From positions 868,001-932,000 of the forward strand of contig NZ_FOWC01000002.1 in the NCBI RefSeq assembly GCF_900115345.1: DNA of 64,000 bases, in the 5' to 3' direction. Shown piece after piece: positions 8,205-19,086 of this stretch (positions within the stretch are counted from its first letter, which is position 1; the number at the start of each line of letters is the position of its first letter). This DNA comes from Amycolatopsis rubida (GTDB lineage Bacteria; Actinomycetota; Actinomycetes; Mycobacteriales; Pseudonocardiaceae). The translations under genes and the position numbers were made by a program. The notes beneath the pieces were generated by a model that was not told the DNA's origin, ran no database searches, and saw nothing but the letters and a program-made list of their open reading frames with translations.

Positions 8205-9002
8205 ATGCGCAGGACGGCCGTGACGGGTGTCGCCGCGCTGCTGGCGATTGCCTCGGCGGGTTGCTCCAGCGCTCCCGAACCGCAGCGCTTCACCGACGCC
8301 CGCGCGCTCGCCGACGCCGCGTCGGCCGCGACTTTGGCCGGGCACACCGCGAAGTTCACCGCTGACGTCACCACCGGCACCCTCGTGTCCCACGGGCAGG
8401 GCCAGGCGAAATTCGCCCCTTCCGGAACCTCGCTGTCGATGACGACGGACTACGTCGGCGAGCCGCTCGAACTGCGCCTGGTGGACAAGACGCTGTACGC
8501 GAAGGTCCCGGAAAGCGCGCGCGACCAGGTCAGCGACCACAAAGCGTGGGTGAAGGTGTCGCCCGAGGGCACCGATCCGCTCTCGCAGGTGCTAGGCGGC
8601 AGCCTGGCGCAACTGGCCGAGCAGAACGACCCAGCGCGCACCCTGACGCAGGTCCGCACGGCCGGGACGGTGGCCTCCAGCGAGGAAACCACCCTCGACG
8701 GCGCCCCGGCCGAGCACTATCACCTGACCGTCGACCTGGCGAAACTCGGCTCCGAACTGCCTGGCGGCCTGCCCGCCGAAGCGCTGACCCGGCTCGGCGA
8801 CCGCGGCAAGACGGTCCCGTTCGACCTCTGGCTCGATCCGCAGCACCGGCCGATGCAGCTGGTCCTGGACCTGACGCCGGTCATGCAGGCCACCGGACAG
8901 ACCGGCGTCGCCACGGTCAAGGCGCGCTACACGGACTGGAACTCCCCGGTCACGGTCAACGCTCCCGCCCCGGCCGACATCGGCACCCTCACCGGCGGCT
9001 GA
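8205..9002 (+). CDS. Lipoprotein, LppX/LprG-like (paralogue 3 of 3)
   Basis: A 265-residue lipoprotein with lipobox SAGC (C20). It shares the family order: QRFTDARALADAAS, LVDKTLYAKVP, WVKVSPEGTDPLSQ, NDPARTLTQVRTAGTVASSE, LDGAPAEHYHLTVDLAK, PFDLWLDPQHRPMQ and YTDWNSPVTVNAPAPADI. It has its own upstream region and no shared operon with paralogue 2, which ends in a terminator. The ATG at 8205 follows GAGAGGG. The three genes arose by tandem duplication and have diverged strongly. Confidence 0.74.
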   Translation: MRRTAVTGVAALLAIASAGCSSAPEPQRFTDARALADAASAATLAGHTAKFTADVTTGTLVSHGQGQAKFAPSGTSLSMTTDYVGEPLELRLVDKTLYAKVPESARDQVSDHKAWVKVSPEGTDPLSQVLGGSLAQLAEQNDPARTLTQVRTAGTVASSEETTLDGAPAEHYHLTVDLAKLGSELPGGLPAEALTRLGDRGKTVPFDLWLDPQHRPMQLVLDLTPVMQATGQTGVATVKARYTDWNSPVTVNAPAPADIGTLTGG

Positions 9003-9353
9003 AGTCTCGCGAGTGGGTTATGCCGGTTAGGGCGCACCGTGTTCCGGCTGCCTACGGACCCAACCGTCTCACCTTGGGTGCGTCACATGCACCCGAGGTG
9101 GCATTGAGGTTTTCTCGGTAGCGGGGGGCGAGGTCGTCCCCTGGTCGTGGGGGTGCGGTCTGGCTGGTGCGCCCGTCTGTGAGGGGCCCCTCGGTCCGGG
9201 CGGTGCTGCGCAGCGCGGTAGCGAGACCGGGTGTAGCGGCTACCGAGGAGGTCTCGATGGGGCGGTCCGGTTGAACGTGCTGGAGAGGGTTGGAACCGCG
9301 ATAAACACTCACGACACCCCGCGCGCCCACACCAGGCGTGCCCCCTCAGACCG
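9003..9353. other. Intergenic stretch with two short dispersed-repeat pieces
   Basis: No convincing gene. At 9175-9192 the run GTCTGTGAGGGGCCCCTC contains a 12-bp palindrome and resembles the repeat pieces at 37256 and 47072. Near 9290-9315, on the minus strand, CGTGAGTGTTTATCGCGGTT matches one half of the hairpin at 31785-31830. Confidence 0.55.
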
Positions 9354-9845
9354 CTAGAGCAGTTCGAGCAGGAAGGGCAGCTCCTGCAGTGCGTACCAGG
9401 CCAGCTCGTGGTCCTCGGCGTCGCCGAGGGTGAACTCGGCGTCCTCGTCGCCCAGGTCGGCGGCGTCGATCACCGCTGCCGCGGCGGCCACCGCGTCCTC
9501 CGCCTCGGTCGAGTCCACGTGGATCGCCGCGATCTGGGACTTCGGCACCGGACCGGCGAGGCGCACGACGGCCGCGTCCAGATCCGGCCGCAGCGTCGCG
9601 TCGTCGACGTCCACCGAAACCACGGCTCGCCGCGGTTCGGCCTTTTCCTCAGCGGCGATCAGGCGCAGCGAAGCACGGGCCGCCTCCAGCAAAGCCGCGT
9701 ATTCCAGTTCCTCGTCGGAACCGCTCGCATACGCCTCGCGCAGGGCGGGCGTCAGCGCGAAACCGGTGCCGCTGCGAGCGCGGAACTCGCCAGTGGCCTC
9801 CAGATCGCGCAGCATCGCGATCGTCGCAGGCAGATAAACCCTCAC
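9354..9845 (-). CDS. Conserved actinobacterial protein (DUF6912-like)
   Basis: A 163-residue soluble, acidic protein beginning VRVYLPATIAMLRDLEATGE. The N-terminal pattern fits the DUF6912 family of unknown function. A long middle region is rich in Ala, Asp and Glu and the end is LAWYALQELPFLLELL. The GTG start overlaps the stop of the acyltransferase gene (GTGA at 9842-9845), so the two are co-translated. In mycobacteria I recall a protein of this size close to the tgs3 acyltransferase. No catalytic motif is visible. Confidence 0.7.
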   Translation of the reverse strand: MRVYLPATIAMLRDLEATGEFRARSGTGFALTPALREAYASGSDEELEYAALLEAARASLRLIAAEEKAEPRRAVVSVDVDDATLRPDLDAAVVRLAGPVPKSQIAAIHVDSTEAEDAVAAAAAVIDAADLGDEDAEFTLGDAEDHELAWYALQELPFLLELL

Positions 9846-11239
9846 CAATGCGCACCCTTCAGCTCTTCCAGTGCTTCTTCGATCATCCCGCCGAGCAGCC
9901 CGACGTCGAACGCGGCCTTGCGGTCGCCGTTGAGTCCGAAGTAGACACCGCCGTGGTAGGAGGTGACCCCGATCGCCAGCGCCTGCGTGCGCATCAGCGG
10001 CATCACCGGGAACATCTCCACCAGTCTCGCCTCTCCGGCGTACATCGGCACCTGCGGCCCCGGCGAATTCGTGATCATCAGGTTGAAAATCCGCCCGGAC
10101 AGCGATCCGCCCGCCCGCGCGCCGAGCGAATGCAGCGTCGCCGGCGCGAACCCGCTCACCTTCAGCAACCCGCGCGCGGCCACCGATCTTCCCGAATCCA
10201 GGTGCTCGGCCATCGCGTGACCGAGGTGCTGCAGCCGCAGCACCGCGCTCGGCTCGCCGACCGGCAGGTCGACCAGATAGGCCGCGACCTGGTTGCCGAC
10301 CAGCGCGGGCGTGGCGAACTCGGCGGTTTCGGCGTCGGTGACCGCCAGCGGCACGAGCGCGCGCACGGTCTCGGTCGGCGTGAGGTTCTCCCCGCGTGAC
10401 AGCAGCCATTCCCGCAGCGCACCGGTGATCGCGGCCAGGATGACGTCGTTGACCGTACCGCCGTGGTCCGCGCGGATCTTGCGGAAATCCTCCAGCCGCG
10501 TGCGCACGACCGAGAACACGCGGCCGCCGGAAACCCGGACGTTCAACGGCCCGGACGGAGCGGGCCGCGTGATGGTCGCCGCGACACCACCGAGCGTCTC
10601 GACAGCCTTGCTCACCGTGGTCACCGCATCACCGGCGATCGCGCGCACGTTTTCGATCAGCTCGCCGGGGCGTTGCACGGTCTCGCTCATCGCGTCGAGC
10701 ACCAGTTGCGCACGGCTGGGCTCGCGCCGCGGCGCCCACATGTCCTCGAACGGCTCGGGCGGTTCGGCAGTCTCGTCGAGGATGAGCTGGCCGAGGTCGA
10801 TCGTGCCGACACCGTCCACAACGGACTGGTGCGTTTTCGTCACCATCGCGACCCGGTCGCCCGCCAGCCCCTCGACGAAATACGCTTCCCACAACGGACG
10901 TTCCGGCGCGAGCCGCCGCGACATCAGCCGCGCGACCAGGTCGAACAGCTGGTCGTCGCTGCCCGGCTGGGGCAGCGCGGAACGGCGGACGTGGTAGTTC
11001 AGGTCGAAGTCGACGTCGTCCACCCACACCGGGCGCGCGAGGTGCCCCGGCACGCCGAGCACGCGCTGGCGGTAGCGGGGCAGGAACGCCAGCCGCGCGC
11101 CGACGAGGTCGAGCACCTGCTCGTAGGAGAACCCGGACGACGGCCGTTCGAAGATCGCCACGCCCCCGACGTGCATCGGCGTCGTCTGGTCCTCGACGTA
11201 CAGGAACGAGGCGTCCAGCGCGGACAGGCGGTCGGGCAT
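9842..11239 (-). CDS. WS/DGAT-family wax ester synthase/diacylglycerol acyltransferase
   Basis: A 465-residue member of the bifunctional wax ester synthase/diacylglycerol acyltransferase family that makes storage triacylglycerol from diacylglycerol and acyl-CoA. The N-terminal DASFLYVEDQTTPMHVGG, the PLWEAYFVEGL block before the active site, the NDVILAAITGALREWL block and the C-terminal NLMITNSPGP are all family hallmarks. The active-site motif, normally HHxxxDG, reads HQSVVDG (H137, Q138, D142, G143), so the second histidine is glutamine. Activity could be reduced or altered. It is translationally coupled to the downstream DUF6912-like gene. ATG at 11239. Confidence 0.88.
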   Translation of the reverse strand: MPDRLSALDASFLYVEDQTTPMHVGGVAIFERPSSGFSYEQVLDLVGARLAFLPRYRQRVLGVPGHLARPVWVDDVDFDLNYHVRRSALPQPGSDDQLFDLVARLMSRRLAPERPLWEAYFVEGLAGDRVAMVTKTHQSVVDGVGTIDLGQLILDETAEPPEPFEDMWAPRREPSRAQLVLDAMSETVQRPGELIENVRAIAGDAVTTVSKAVETLGGVAATITRPAPSGPLNVRVSGGRVFSVVRTRLEDFRKIRADHGGTVNDVILAAITGALREWLLSRGENLTPTETVRALVPLAVTDAETAEFATPALVGNQVAAYLVDLPVGEPSAVLRLQHLGHAMAEHLDSGRSVAARGLLKVSGFAPATLHSLGARAGGSLSGRIFNLMITNSPGPQVPMYAGEARLVEMFPVMPLMRTQALAIGVTSYHGGVYFGLNGDRKAAFDVGLLGGMIEEALEELKGAHW

Positions 11240-11273
11240 GAGCCGATCCTTACACAATGCGAGACTGACCGGT

Positions 11274-12038
11274 GTGGGTGATGAGCTGGCGGGTTCGCCG
11301 AAAGACCGCTTCCTGACCGTATACGGGCGCAAGCCCGTGCTGGAGGCGCTGGGCGATCCGGACCTGCGCGTGGACAAGGTGATCCTCGCCGACACCGCGC
11401 GCGGTCCCGCCGCCGCGGAGATTCAGCGCGCCGCGAAAGCCGCCGGGGTACCGGTGCAGCGAGCGAGCGCACACCGGGTGAAAGTGCTGGCCGGCAACGG
11501 AAAACAGGACCAGGGCGTACTGGCCGACGTCGTCGCGCCGCGAATGCGCGCCCTCGCCGCGGCCCTCGACGACCGCCGCCCGCCCGCCCGGCTGCTGCTC
11601 CTGGACGGCATCACCACGCCGGCCAACGTCGGAATGATCCTGCGCACCGCGACGGCCGCCGGGCTGTCGGGCGTGATCGTGCCGCGCCGGGGCGTCGCCG
11701 CGCTGGATCCGATGGTGGTGAAATCCTCGGCAGGCGTTGCCTTCCGGGCACCGGTGCTGCGCTGTGGATCGGCGCGAGAGGCGGCGGAAATGCTGGTGGA
11801 GGCCGGGTACAGCCTGTTCGCGCTCGGTGCCTCAGCGTCGAGGTCAGTGTTCGACGCAGAGCTGCCGCAGCGTTCGGCGTTCGTGCTGGGCGGGGAAACC
11901 GAAGGCGTCGGCGAGGCTGTTGCCGAGCTGGTCACCGAGTGGCTGTCGATCCCGATGCCCGGCGACGTCGAATCACTGAACGTCTCCGCCGCGGCTGCTG
12001 TGCTGTCGTTCGAACTGGTGCGGCGCGGGGTCAGCTGA
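11274..12038 (+). CDS. SpoU/TrmH-family RNA 2'-O-ribose methyltransferase
   Basis: A SPOUT RNA methyltransferase of about 254 residues. An N-terminal substrate-binding domain (FLTVYGRKPVLEALGDPD) precedes the trefoil-knot catalytic domain with motif 1 NVGMILRTA, motif 2 VLGGETEGV and motif 3 IPMPGDVESLNVSAAAAVL. This is the RlmB/TsnR-like arrangement, so a 23S rRNA or tRNA target is likely, but the nucleotide cannot be told. An ATG at 11238 is in frame but coincides with the start codon of the divergent acyltransferase gene; GTG at 11274 leaves room for promoters and is preferred. The 3' end overlaps the HAD gene by 8 bases. Confidence 0.85.
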   Translation: MGDELAGSPKDRFLTVYGRKPVLEALGDPDLRVDKVILADTARGPAAAEIQRAAKAAGVPVQRASAHRVKVLAGNGKQDQGVLADVVAPRMRALAAALDDRRPPARLLLLDGITTPANVGMILRTATAAGLSGVIVPRRGVAALDPMVVKSSAGVAFRAPVLRCGSAREAAEMLVEAGYSLFALGASASRSVFDAELPQRSAFVLGGETEGVGEAVAELVTEWLSIPMPGDVESLNVSAAAAVLSFELVRRGVS

Positions 12039-12414
12039 ACAACGCCGCCAGCTCGTCCAGCGTTTCGGCGATGGTGCGGTGCTGCACGCCGACCATGCCC
12101 GCAGCCACCGCCCCGCGCACGTTGCGCTCGGCGTCGTCCACGAACACACACCGGGGCGCGGCCAGCCCGATCCGTTCCGCCGCGACCAGGTAGATCTCGC
12201 GGTTCGGCTTGGCGACGCCGACCTCGCCGGAGAAGACGAGCGCGTCAAAGTATTGCGCCAGCTCGGTTTTCACCCCAGGAGCGGCTCCAGGCGCGTTCGA
12301 GACCAGTGCGGTGCGGGTACCGTTCGCGCGGGCGTCGCGGAGGTATTCGTAGAGCAGCGCGGCGTCCGGGTCGGTCAGCACTCCGGCGTAGTCGACGAGC
12401 AAACCTTTCAGCAC
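12031..12414 (-). CDS. HAD-superfamily hydrolase
   Basis: A compact 127-residue HAD protein. Motif I is VDYAGVLTD with nucleophile D8; the usual second aspartate of DxD is alanine, as in the DxGGVL-type HAD-IA proteins that often have G or A there. Motif II is ALVSNA, motif III the lysine of GVAKPNREIY and motif IV FVDDAERNVRGA. The cap is nearly absent. A small phosphatase or related hydrolase is likely, with unknown substrate. The start is GTG at 12414. Convergent and slightly overlapping with the SpoU gene. Confidence 0.78.
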   Translation of the reverse strand: MLKGLLVDYAGVLTDPDAALLYEYLRDARANGTRTALVSNAPGAAPGVKTELAQYFDALVFSGEVGVAKPNREIYLVAAERIGLAAPRCVFVDDAERNVRGAVAAGMVGVQHRTIAETLDELAALFS

Positions 12415-12918
12415 TTCGCCAGCCTATCTGCTTGTTCGGAGCCCCTGCGGCGAGACGAGCCACCGGGTTTCGCTCCCGCGACCGGCCGGACCACGCCCAT
12501 CGACCAGGTACAGCTTCGCGCGCCACGACGCTGCGCCCGCTGCTGAGAGAACCCCATTGAGGCTTTCTCGGCGGACAGTGCGGTGTGCGTTGCGGCAATT
12601 CGGACAGGACGGATTCCCGAGAAGCAGTCCCGCGCGGGATTCAAGTCATCACCTCCGGTACGCCGCTCAACGTGGCACGCGAACTGACCGGGTTCGTCGC
12701 GGGCCTCCTGCCGCGAGCAGGTCAAAACTTCACCCCGCAGTCCACAGTCCGCTCGCCCTACCCGAATCGGCCAGGCAGTCCTCCCCCTTAGCGCATCAGG
12801 CACATACCGTCTGCGCCAATCTGCCCTTTTCGCCGGATCAGGCACTCACCGTCCCATCACCCGGCCGCAGGACGCACTAATCCGCGGGTGGACGTCCATG
12901 TTTCGGGGAGGGAACTCA
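12415..12918. other. Intergenic stretch, no gene seen
   Basis: About 500 bases between divergently transcribed genes. I see no open frame with a credible start and codon use, and no tRNA or riboswitch. The run CATTGAGGCTTTCTCGG at 12553 is nearly repeated at 9102, hinting at a short dispersed sequence. The promoter of the Rv3235-family gene should lie at its right end. Confidence 0.5.
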
Positions 12919-13398
12919 ATGACGAACCACAGCCTCCGGCCGCTGGCCGCGGTCCCGGAGGTCAAGGGCCGACGTACGCATCGGCGCAGCCGGTGGCCCT
13001 CGCCCTACGATCTGCCGCCTGCCGGGCATCGGCTGTCGCGGCTCGCCGACCCGCCTACCGGGCAGCGGCTCAGCCAACGGCTCAACGCCATCCTCGAAGT
13101 CCTCGCCGGGCGACGCTCGGCCGGGCAGATCCGTCCGCTCGTGGACGAGGCGTTGTTTTCCCGGCTCAGCAGTCAAGGGCTGATGCCGGGCATCCGCCAT
13201 CACGTCGCCGGGGAGTTGCGGGTCTGCCGTCCGACCGAGACCGTGCTGGAGACCAGCACGATCATCCATTCCGGACCTCGGGTGCTGGCGCTGGCGGCCC
13301 GGTTCGAGCGCACGCGGACGGGGTGGGTGTGCACGCGGTTTCACGTGCTCGCGCCGCGCGCCGAGATCGCACAGGCGGGTCGGCCCTCGGTGGCCTGA
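12919..13398 (+). CDS. Rv3235-family (DUF6459) protein
   Basis: A 159-residue Arg- and Pro-rich protein with a short conserved core: QRLSQRLNAILEVLAGRRSA and GQIRPLVDEALFSRLS, then VCRPTETVLETSTIIHSGPR, LALAARFERTRTGWVCTRFH. This is the pattern of the Rv3235/DUF6459 family found next to secA in many actinobacteria. The role is unknown; the recurrent position beside secA is the best clue. I chose ATG at 12919 behind GGGGAGGGA rather than the in-frame ATG at 12898. Confidence 0.78.
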   Translation: MTNHSLRPLAAVPEVKGRRTHRRSRWPSPYDLPPAGHRLSRLADPPTGQRLSQRLNAILEVLAGRRSAGQIRPLVDEALFSRLSSQGLMPGIRHHVAGELRVCRPTETVLETSTIIHSGPRVLALAARFERTRTGWVCTRFHVLAPRAEIAQAGRPSVA

Positions 13399-13469
13399 AC
13401 CCGATTGGGACAGACGTCCTCAACATCAGGACACTGAGCCTATATCGAGTCCACTGGGGAACTGAAAAA

Positions 13470-13503
13470 GAACGGCAGCACGAGCGCTCTCGTGCTGCCG
13501 TTC
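13470..13503. terminator. Bidirectional terminator between the Rv3235-family gene and secA
   Basis: A perfect 15-bp stem (GAACGGCAGCACGAG and its complement) closed by the tetraloop CGCT lies between the two converging genes. The 5' flank on the plus strand is GAAAAA, which gives a T-run for secA transcripts. Confidence 0.88.
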
Positions 13504-13531
13504 CCGGTCAAACCATCCACAGTGGACGGCG

Positions 13532-16450
<2,919 letters not shown>

Positions 16451-16653
16451 CCGGTCGACCTCACTAGCTGATCATGATCGCGCCCAGGCCGTTCCCGGGC
16501 AGTAAATCGCCACGGCTGGCGCCCGTGTGCGCCGCCGCCGTCTCCCCCATCGTAGGGAACGCGGGCTGGTCCGCGCACGCACGTCGTCGCAGAAGGTCAC
16601 GGAGGTGTGCACAGGTCCCGACGAAGGTCGTGCCTCGGGTCGTGCTCCGGGCA

Positions 16654-16693
16654 CACCGGCGGCCCGCACGCGTTCGCGTGCGGGCCGCCGGTG
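16654..16693 (-). terminator. Terminator after hpf
   Basis: A 19-bp near-perfect stem (CACCGGCGGCCCGCACGCG and its complement around TTCG) lies 19 bases past the hpf stop. It should end hpf transcription upstream of secA. Confidence 0.85.
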
Positions 16694-16711
16694 CGGTTGT
16701 CCCGGACTGGA

Positions 16712-17395
16712 TCAGCCCAGCCGGATCACGCCGTAGTCGAAGCCCTTTCGCCGGTAGACGACGCTCGGCCGGCCCGCCTCGGAGTCGTTGAACAGGTAGA
16801 AGTCGTGGCCGACCAGCTCCATCTCGTAGAGAGCCTGGTCCACCGTCATGGGGTCCGCGTCGTGTTGCTTCTCGCGGACGACGCGGCCGGGCTGATGGCC
16901 CAGGTCCTCGTCCTCCCAGCGCCCCTGCCGGGGAATGTCGCCCGCACTCGTCGCCGCGAAACCGTTCACCATGGGTTCGGTCGCGTCGGGTGCGTCCAGG
17001 ACGGCCGTGCCCATCGCGGGCCCGGCGACGGCATCGGATCCGCCGGCCATCGACGTCGCCTCGGCGACCGACTCCGGACGGCTGCGTCCGTAATGCACGC
17101 GCCTGCGGTCGTGTGTCCGCCGGAGCCGGTTTTCCAGCTTGGTGACGGCGGAGTCGAGCGCTGCGTAGAAGTCGGCCGCGCTCGCTTCGGAGCGGACAGC
17201 CGGACCGCGGCCCTTCCCGGTGATCTCGACGCGCTGGCAGCTCTTGGCCTGCCTGCGGTTGGGCTCGTGGAAGAGTTCCACTTCGTAGCGGATGACCTTC
17301 TTGTCGTAGCGCTCAAGGCGGGCCAGCTTTTCGCTGACAAGCGCCCGGTAATGCGCGGGCACCTCCACGTTGCGGCCCTTAACGACGATGTCCAT
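16712..17395 (-). CDS. hpf: Long-form ribosome hibernation promoting factor
   Basis: A 227-residue long HPF. Residues 1-105 are the RaiA/YfiA-type domain that sits in the mRNA and tRNA channel of the 30S subunit (MDIVVKGRNVEVPAHYR, KLARLERYDKKV, YAALDSAVTKLENRLRR). A variable linker follows, then the C-terminal dimerisation domain (TVDQALYEMELVGHDFYLF, VVYRRKGFDYGVIRLG) that joins two 30S subunits into 100S ribosomes. ATG at 17395 with GGGAGG upstream. It lies upstream of secA with its own terminator, so the two are independently controlled. Confidence 0.95.
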   Translation of the reverse strand: MDIVVKGRNVEVPAHYRALVSEKLARLERYDKKVIRYEVELFHEPNRRQAKSCQRVEITGKGRGPAVRSEASAADFYAALDSAVTKLENRLRRTHDRRRVHYGRSRPESVAEATSMAGGSDAVAGPAMGTAVLDAPDATEPMVNGFAATSAGDIPRQGRWEDEDLGHQPGRVVREKQHDADPMTVDQALYEMELVGHDFYLFNDSEAGRPSVVYRRKGFDYGVIRLG

Positions 17396-18379
17396 ACACG
17401 ACCTCCCTCGCTGAGGAAACTGCGAGCTGTTGTGTTCTCACGGCACCGGTACTGAACGGCTACTGCACGGATTCGGCGGGCTGATAAAGAATTCGCGACC
17501 GGGTCACGACGTCTCGTGGCGGTAGCGCGAACGCGGACTCAGCGGGCCGCCGGCGCCAGGGACATGGGCTGCACACCTCCCTGCCTGCGGGTATTGCTGA
17601 TAGCGGAGCACGTTAGCTTCATCACGCCGTCCGCAACAGCCCCCGAGCCGGGGGATGTCACGATCCGGGAACTCGTCACGGGGCGCAGTGAATCATGCGT
17701 GCGCAGCCCGGAACCGCCGCTCGGAAGGCCGAGCGCGCGTGCCCAAGTTTCACGCGGACGGCTCAACAAAGCGGCACCTCGGACGCCGAGGGTGACCGGC
17801 CCCTCCGGCGCAGCCGCCACCTCGGTGGACTGCCCCGTCGCGGGGGTGGTTCCGGCCTTGACCCTCATGCCCGGACAACGGGCGGCGACGGCAGGAGGTT
17901 CCCTCTTGACGTCACTCGTGTAGGTGACGCCTGGCGGTAGTGGGTGCTCGAACGCGAGTGGCCTCCCTGGTGAGAAAGCGGGCGGAAGTTTTCGGGCGGA
18001 CGGTTTTTGGAATCGTTCCGTTTTGGCCGGGTGCGGAGTGGACGATCGGTTTCCGCGTAACCGGATTTCGGTTTCCAGGGCCGCTGCCCCGGCGATCCGG
18101 AGCCGATCGTGGAGCGCTTCCGGTGGCACGCAAGGCTCGGATGCGCAGGCGGCCGGGACGCGGCCGGGTTTCGGACGCGGGACACGCTCTGCCTGGTAAC
18201 CGGATTTCGGTTCCCGAGACCACAGAACTCGGATGCGCAGACAGCCAGGGACCCGGCCAGGTCTCGAACACGGGACACGCTCTGCCTGGTAACCCGATTC
18301 CGGTTCCCGAGACCACAGAACTCGGATGCGCAGACAGCCAGGGACCCGGCCAGGTCTCGAACGCGAGACACGCTGCCTT
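17396..18379. other. Non-coding kilobase between hpf and comFC
   Basis: Nearly 1 kb with no credible gene. Several frames stay open on both strands, but they lack ribosome binding sites and show no family resemblance; the tandem repeat with a period of about 93 bases, a multiple of three, keeps frames open by itself. The left part must carry the hpf promoter. The right part is the repeat array listed separately, plus a partial related copy near 18055-18090. Confidence 0.6.
18141..18375. repeat. Tandem repeat of about 93 bp, 2.5 copies
   Basis: Copies begin at 18141, 18233 and 18326 (periods 92 and 93). Copies 2 and 3 are nearly identical over GATGCGCAGACAGCCAGGGA and following bases; copy 1 is diverged in its first half. 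A further diverged piece (GTAACCGGATTTCGGTTTCC) lies near 18058. The array ends a few bases before the comFC stop. Translated on the minus strand each unit gives 31 residues, but I regard this as chance. Confidence 0.85.
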
Positions 18380-19024
18380 TCAGACTGTCGCCAGCAGGGC
18401 GAGTACCGCCACCACCGGCACGCCCGCGTTTTTCAACGCCGTGACGCATGCGGCGGACGTGGCGCCTGTGGTGATCACGTCGTCCACCACCACGACCCGC
18501 GTACCCGGCGGCGGACGGCCGGCCGCGGCGAACCGCAGCCGTCCCTCCAGATTGGCCGTCCGTTCCGCCCGGCTCAGCCCGACCGCGTCCCGTCCGCCCT
18601 TCAGCACCAGGGCAGGCGCGACATACGCCCCCGCCAGCCGAGCGGCTTCCGACGCGATTCGCTGGACGTGCGGACCTCCGCGCACCCGCGAAGCGATCCG
18701 CCGGCTCGGTGCCGGTACGAGACACCACGGACTGGCGCGAGGACCACCGGAAGGCAACGCCATCAGCCCAGCCGCCAGCACTCGGCCCAAAAACGGGGCC
18801 ACGTCCCGACGGCGGCGTTCCTTGCCGGCGATCAAGGTCCGCTTGGCGACGCCCGCGTAACGAGCCAAGGCATAGGCCGGGACCAAGGTCGCCAGCGGCG
18901 CGCGAAACACCGCAGTGGGGGACCCCCACGTCGTGAAGCATCCGGCGCACACAGGCGCGCCACGGGTCGCACAGCCCGCACAGTAGGTCGGCAGGAGCAG
19001 GTTCAACAGCAGTCTCAGCAACAT
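18380..19024 (-). CDS. ComFC-like phosphoribosyltransferase
   Basis: A 214-residue ComF-family protein. The N-terminus carries a treble-clef-like cysteine set (YCAGCATRGAPVCAGC). The C-terminal half is a type I PRTase with VLKGGRDAVGLSRAERTANL and the PRPP loop VVVVDDVITTGAT. ComF proteins take part in DNA uptake in competent bacteria, but they are widespread in non-competent actinobacteria, where their role is unclear. It follows lpqB in the mtrAB-lpqB line, as in mycobacteria (Rv3242c). ATG at 19024; 62 bases separate it from lpqB. Confidence 0.85.
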   Translation of the reverse strand: MLLRLLLNLLLPTYCAGCATRGAPVCAGCFTTWGSPTAVFRAPLATLVPAYALARYAGVAKRTLIAGKERRRRDVAPFLGRVLAAGLMALPSGGPRASPWCLVPAPSRRIASRVRGGPHVQRIASEAARLAGAYVAPALVLKGGRDAVGLSRAERTANLEGRLRFAAAGRPPPGTRVVVVDDVITTGATSAACVTALKNAGVPVVAVLALLATV

Positions 19025-19086
19025 GACTCCGAGTGTGCACCCGAGCACCGACAGTTTTCGGCCGCGCGAACACCGGAGCCGGGAAA

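Noticed and set aside
12557..12880. A 107-codon plus-strand frame in the gap before the Rv3235-family gene
   Set aside because: No ribosome binding site and no recognisable motif; other frames are equally open.
17912..18316. A 134-codon minus-strand frame with a repeated 31-residue unit
   Set aside because: The repeat period is about three times 31, so the frame stays open by itself; there is no ribosome binding site and the other frames are open as well.
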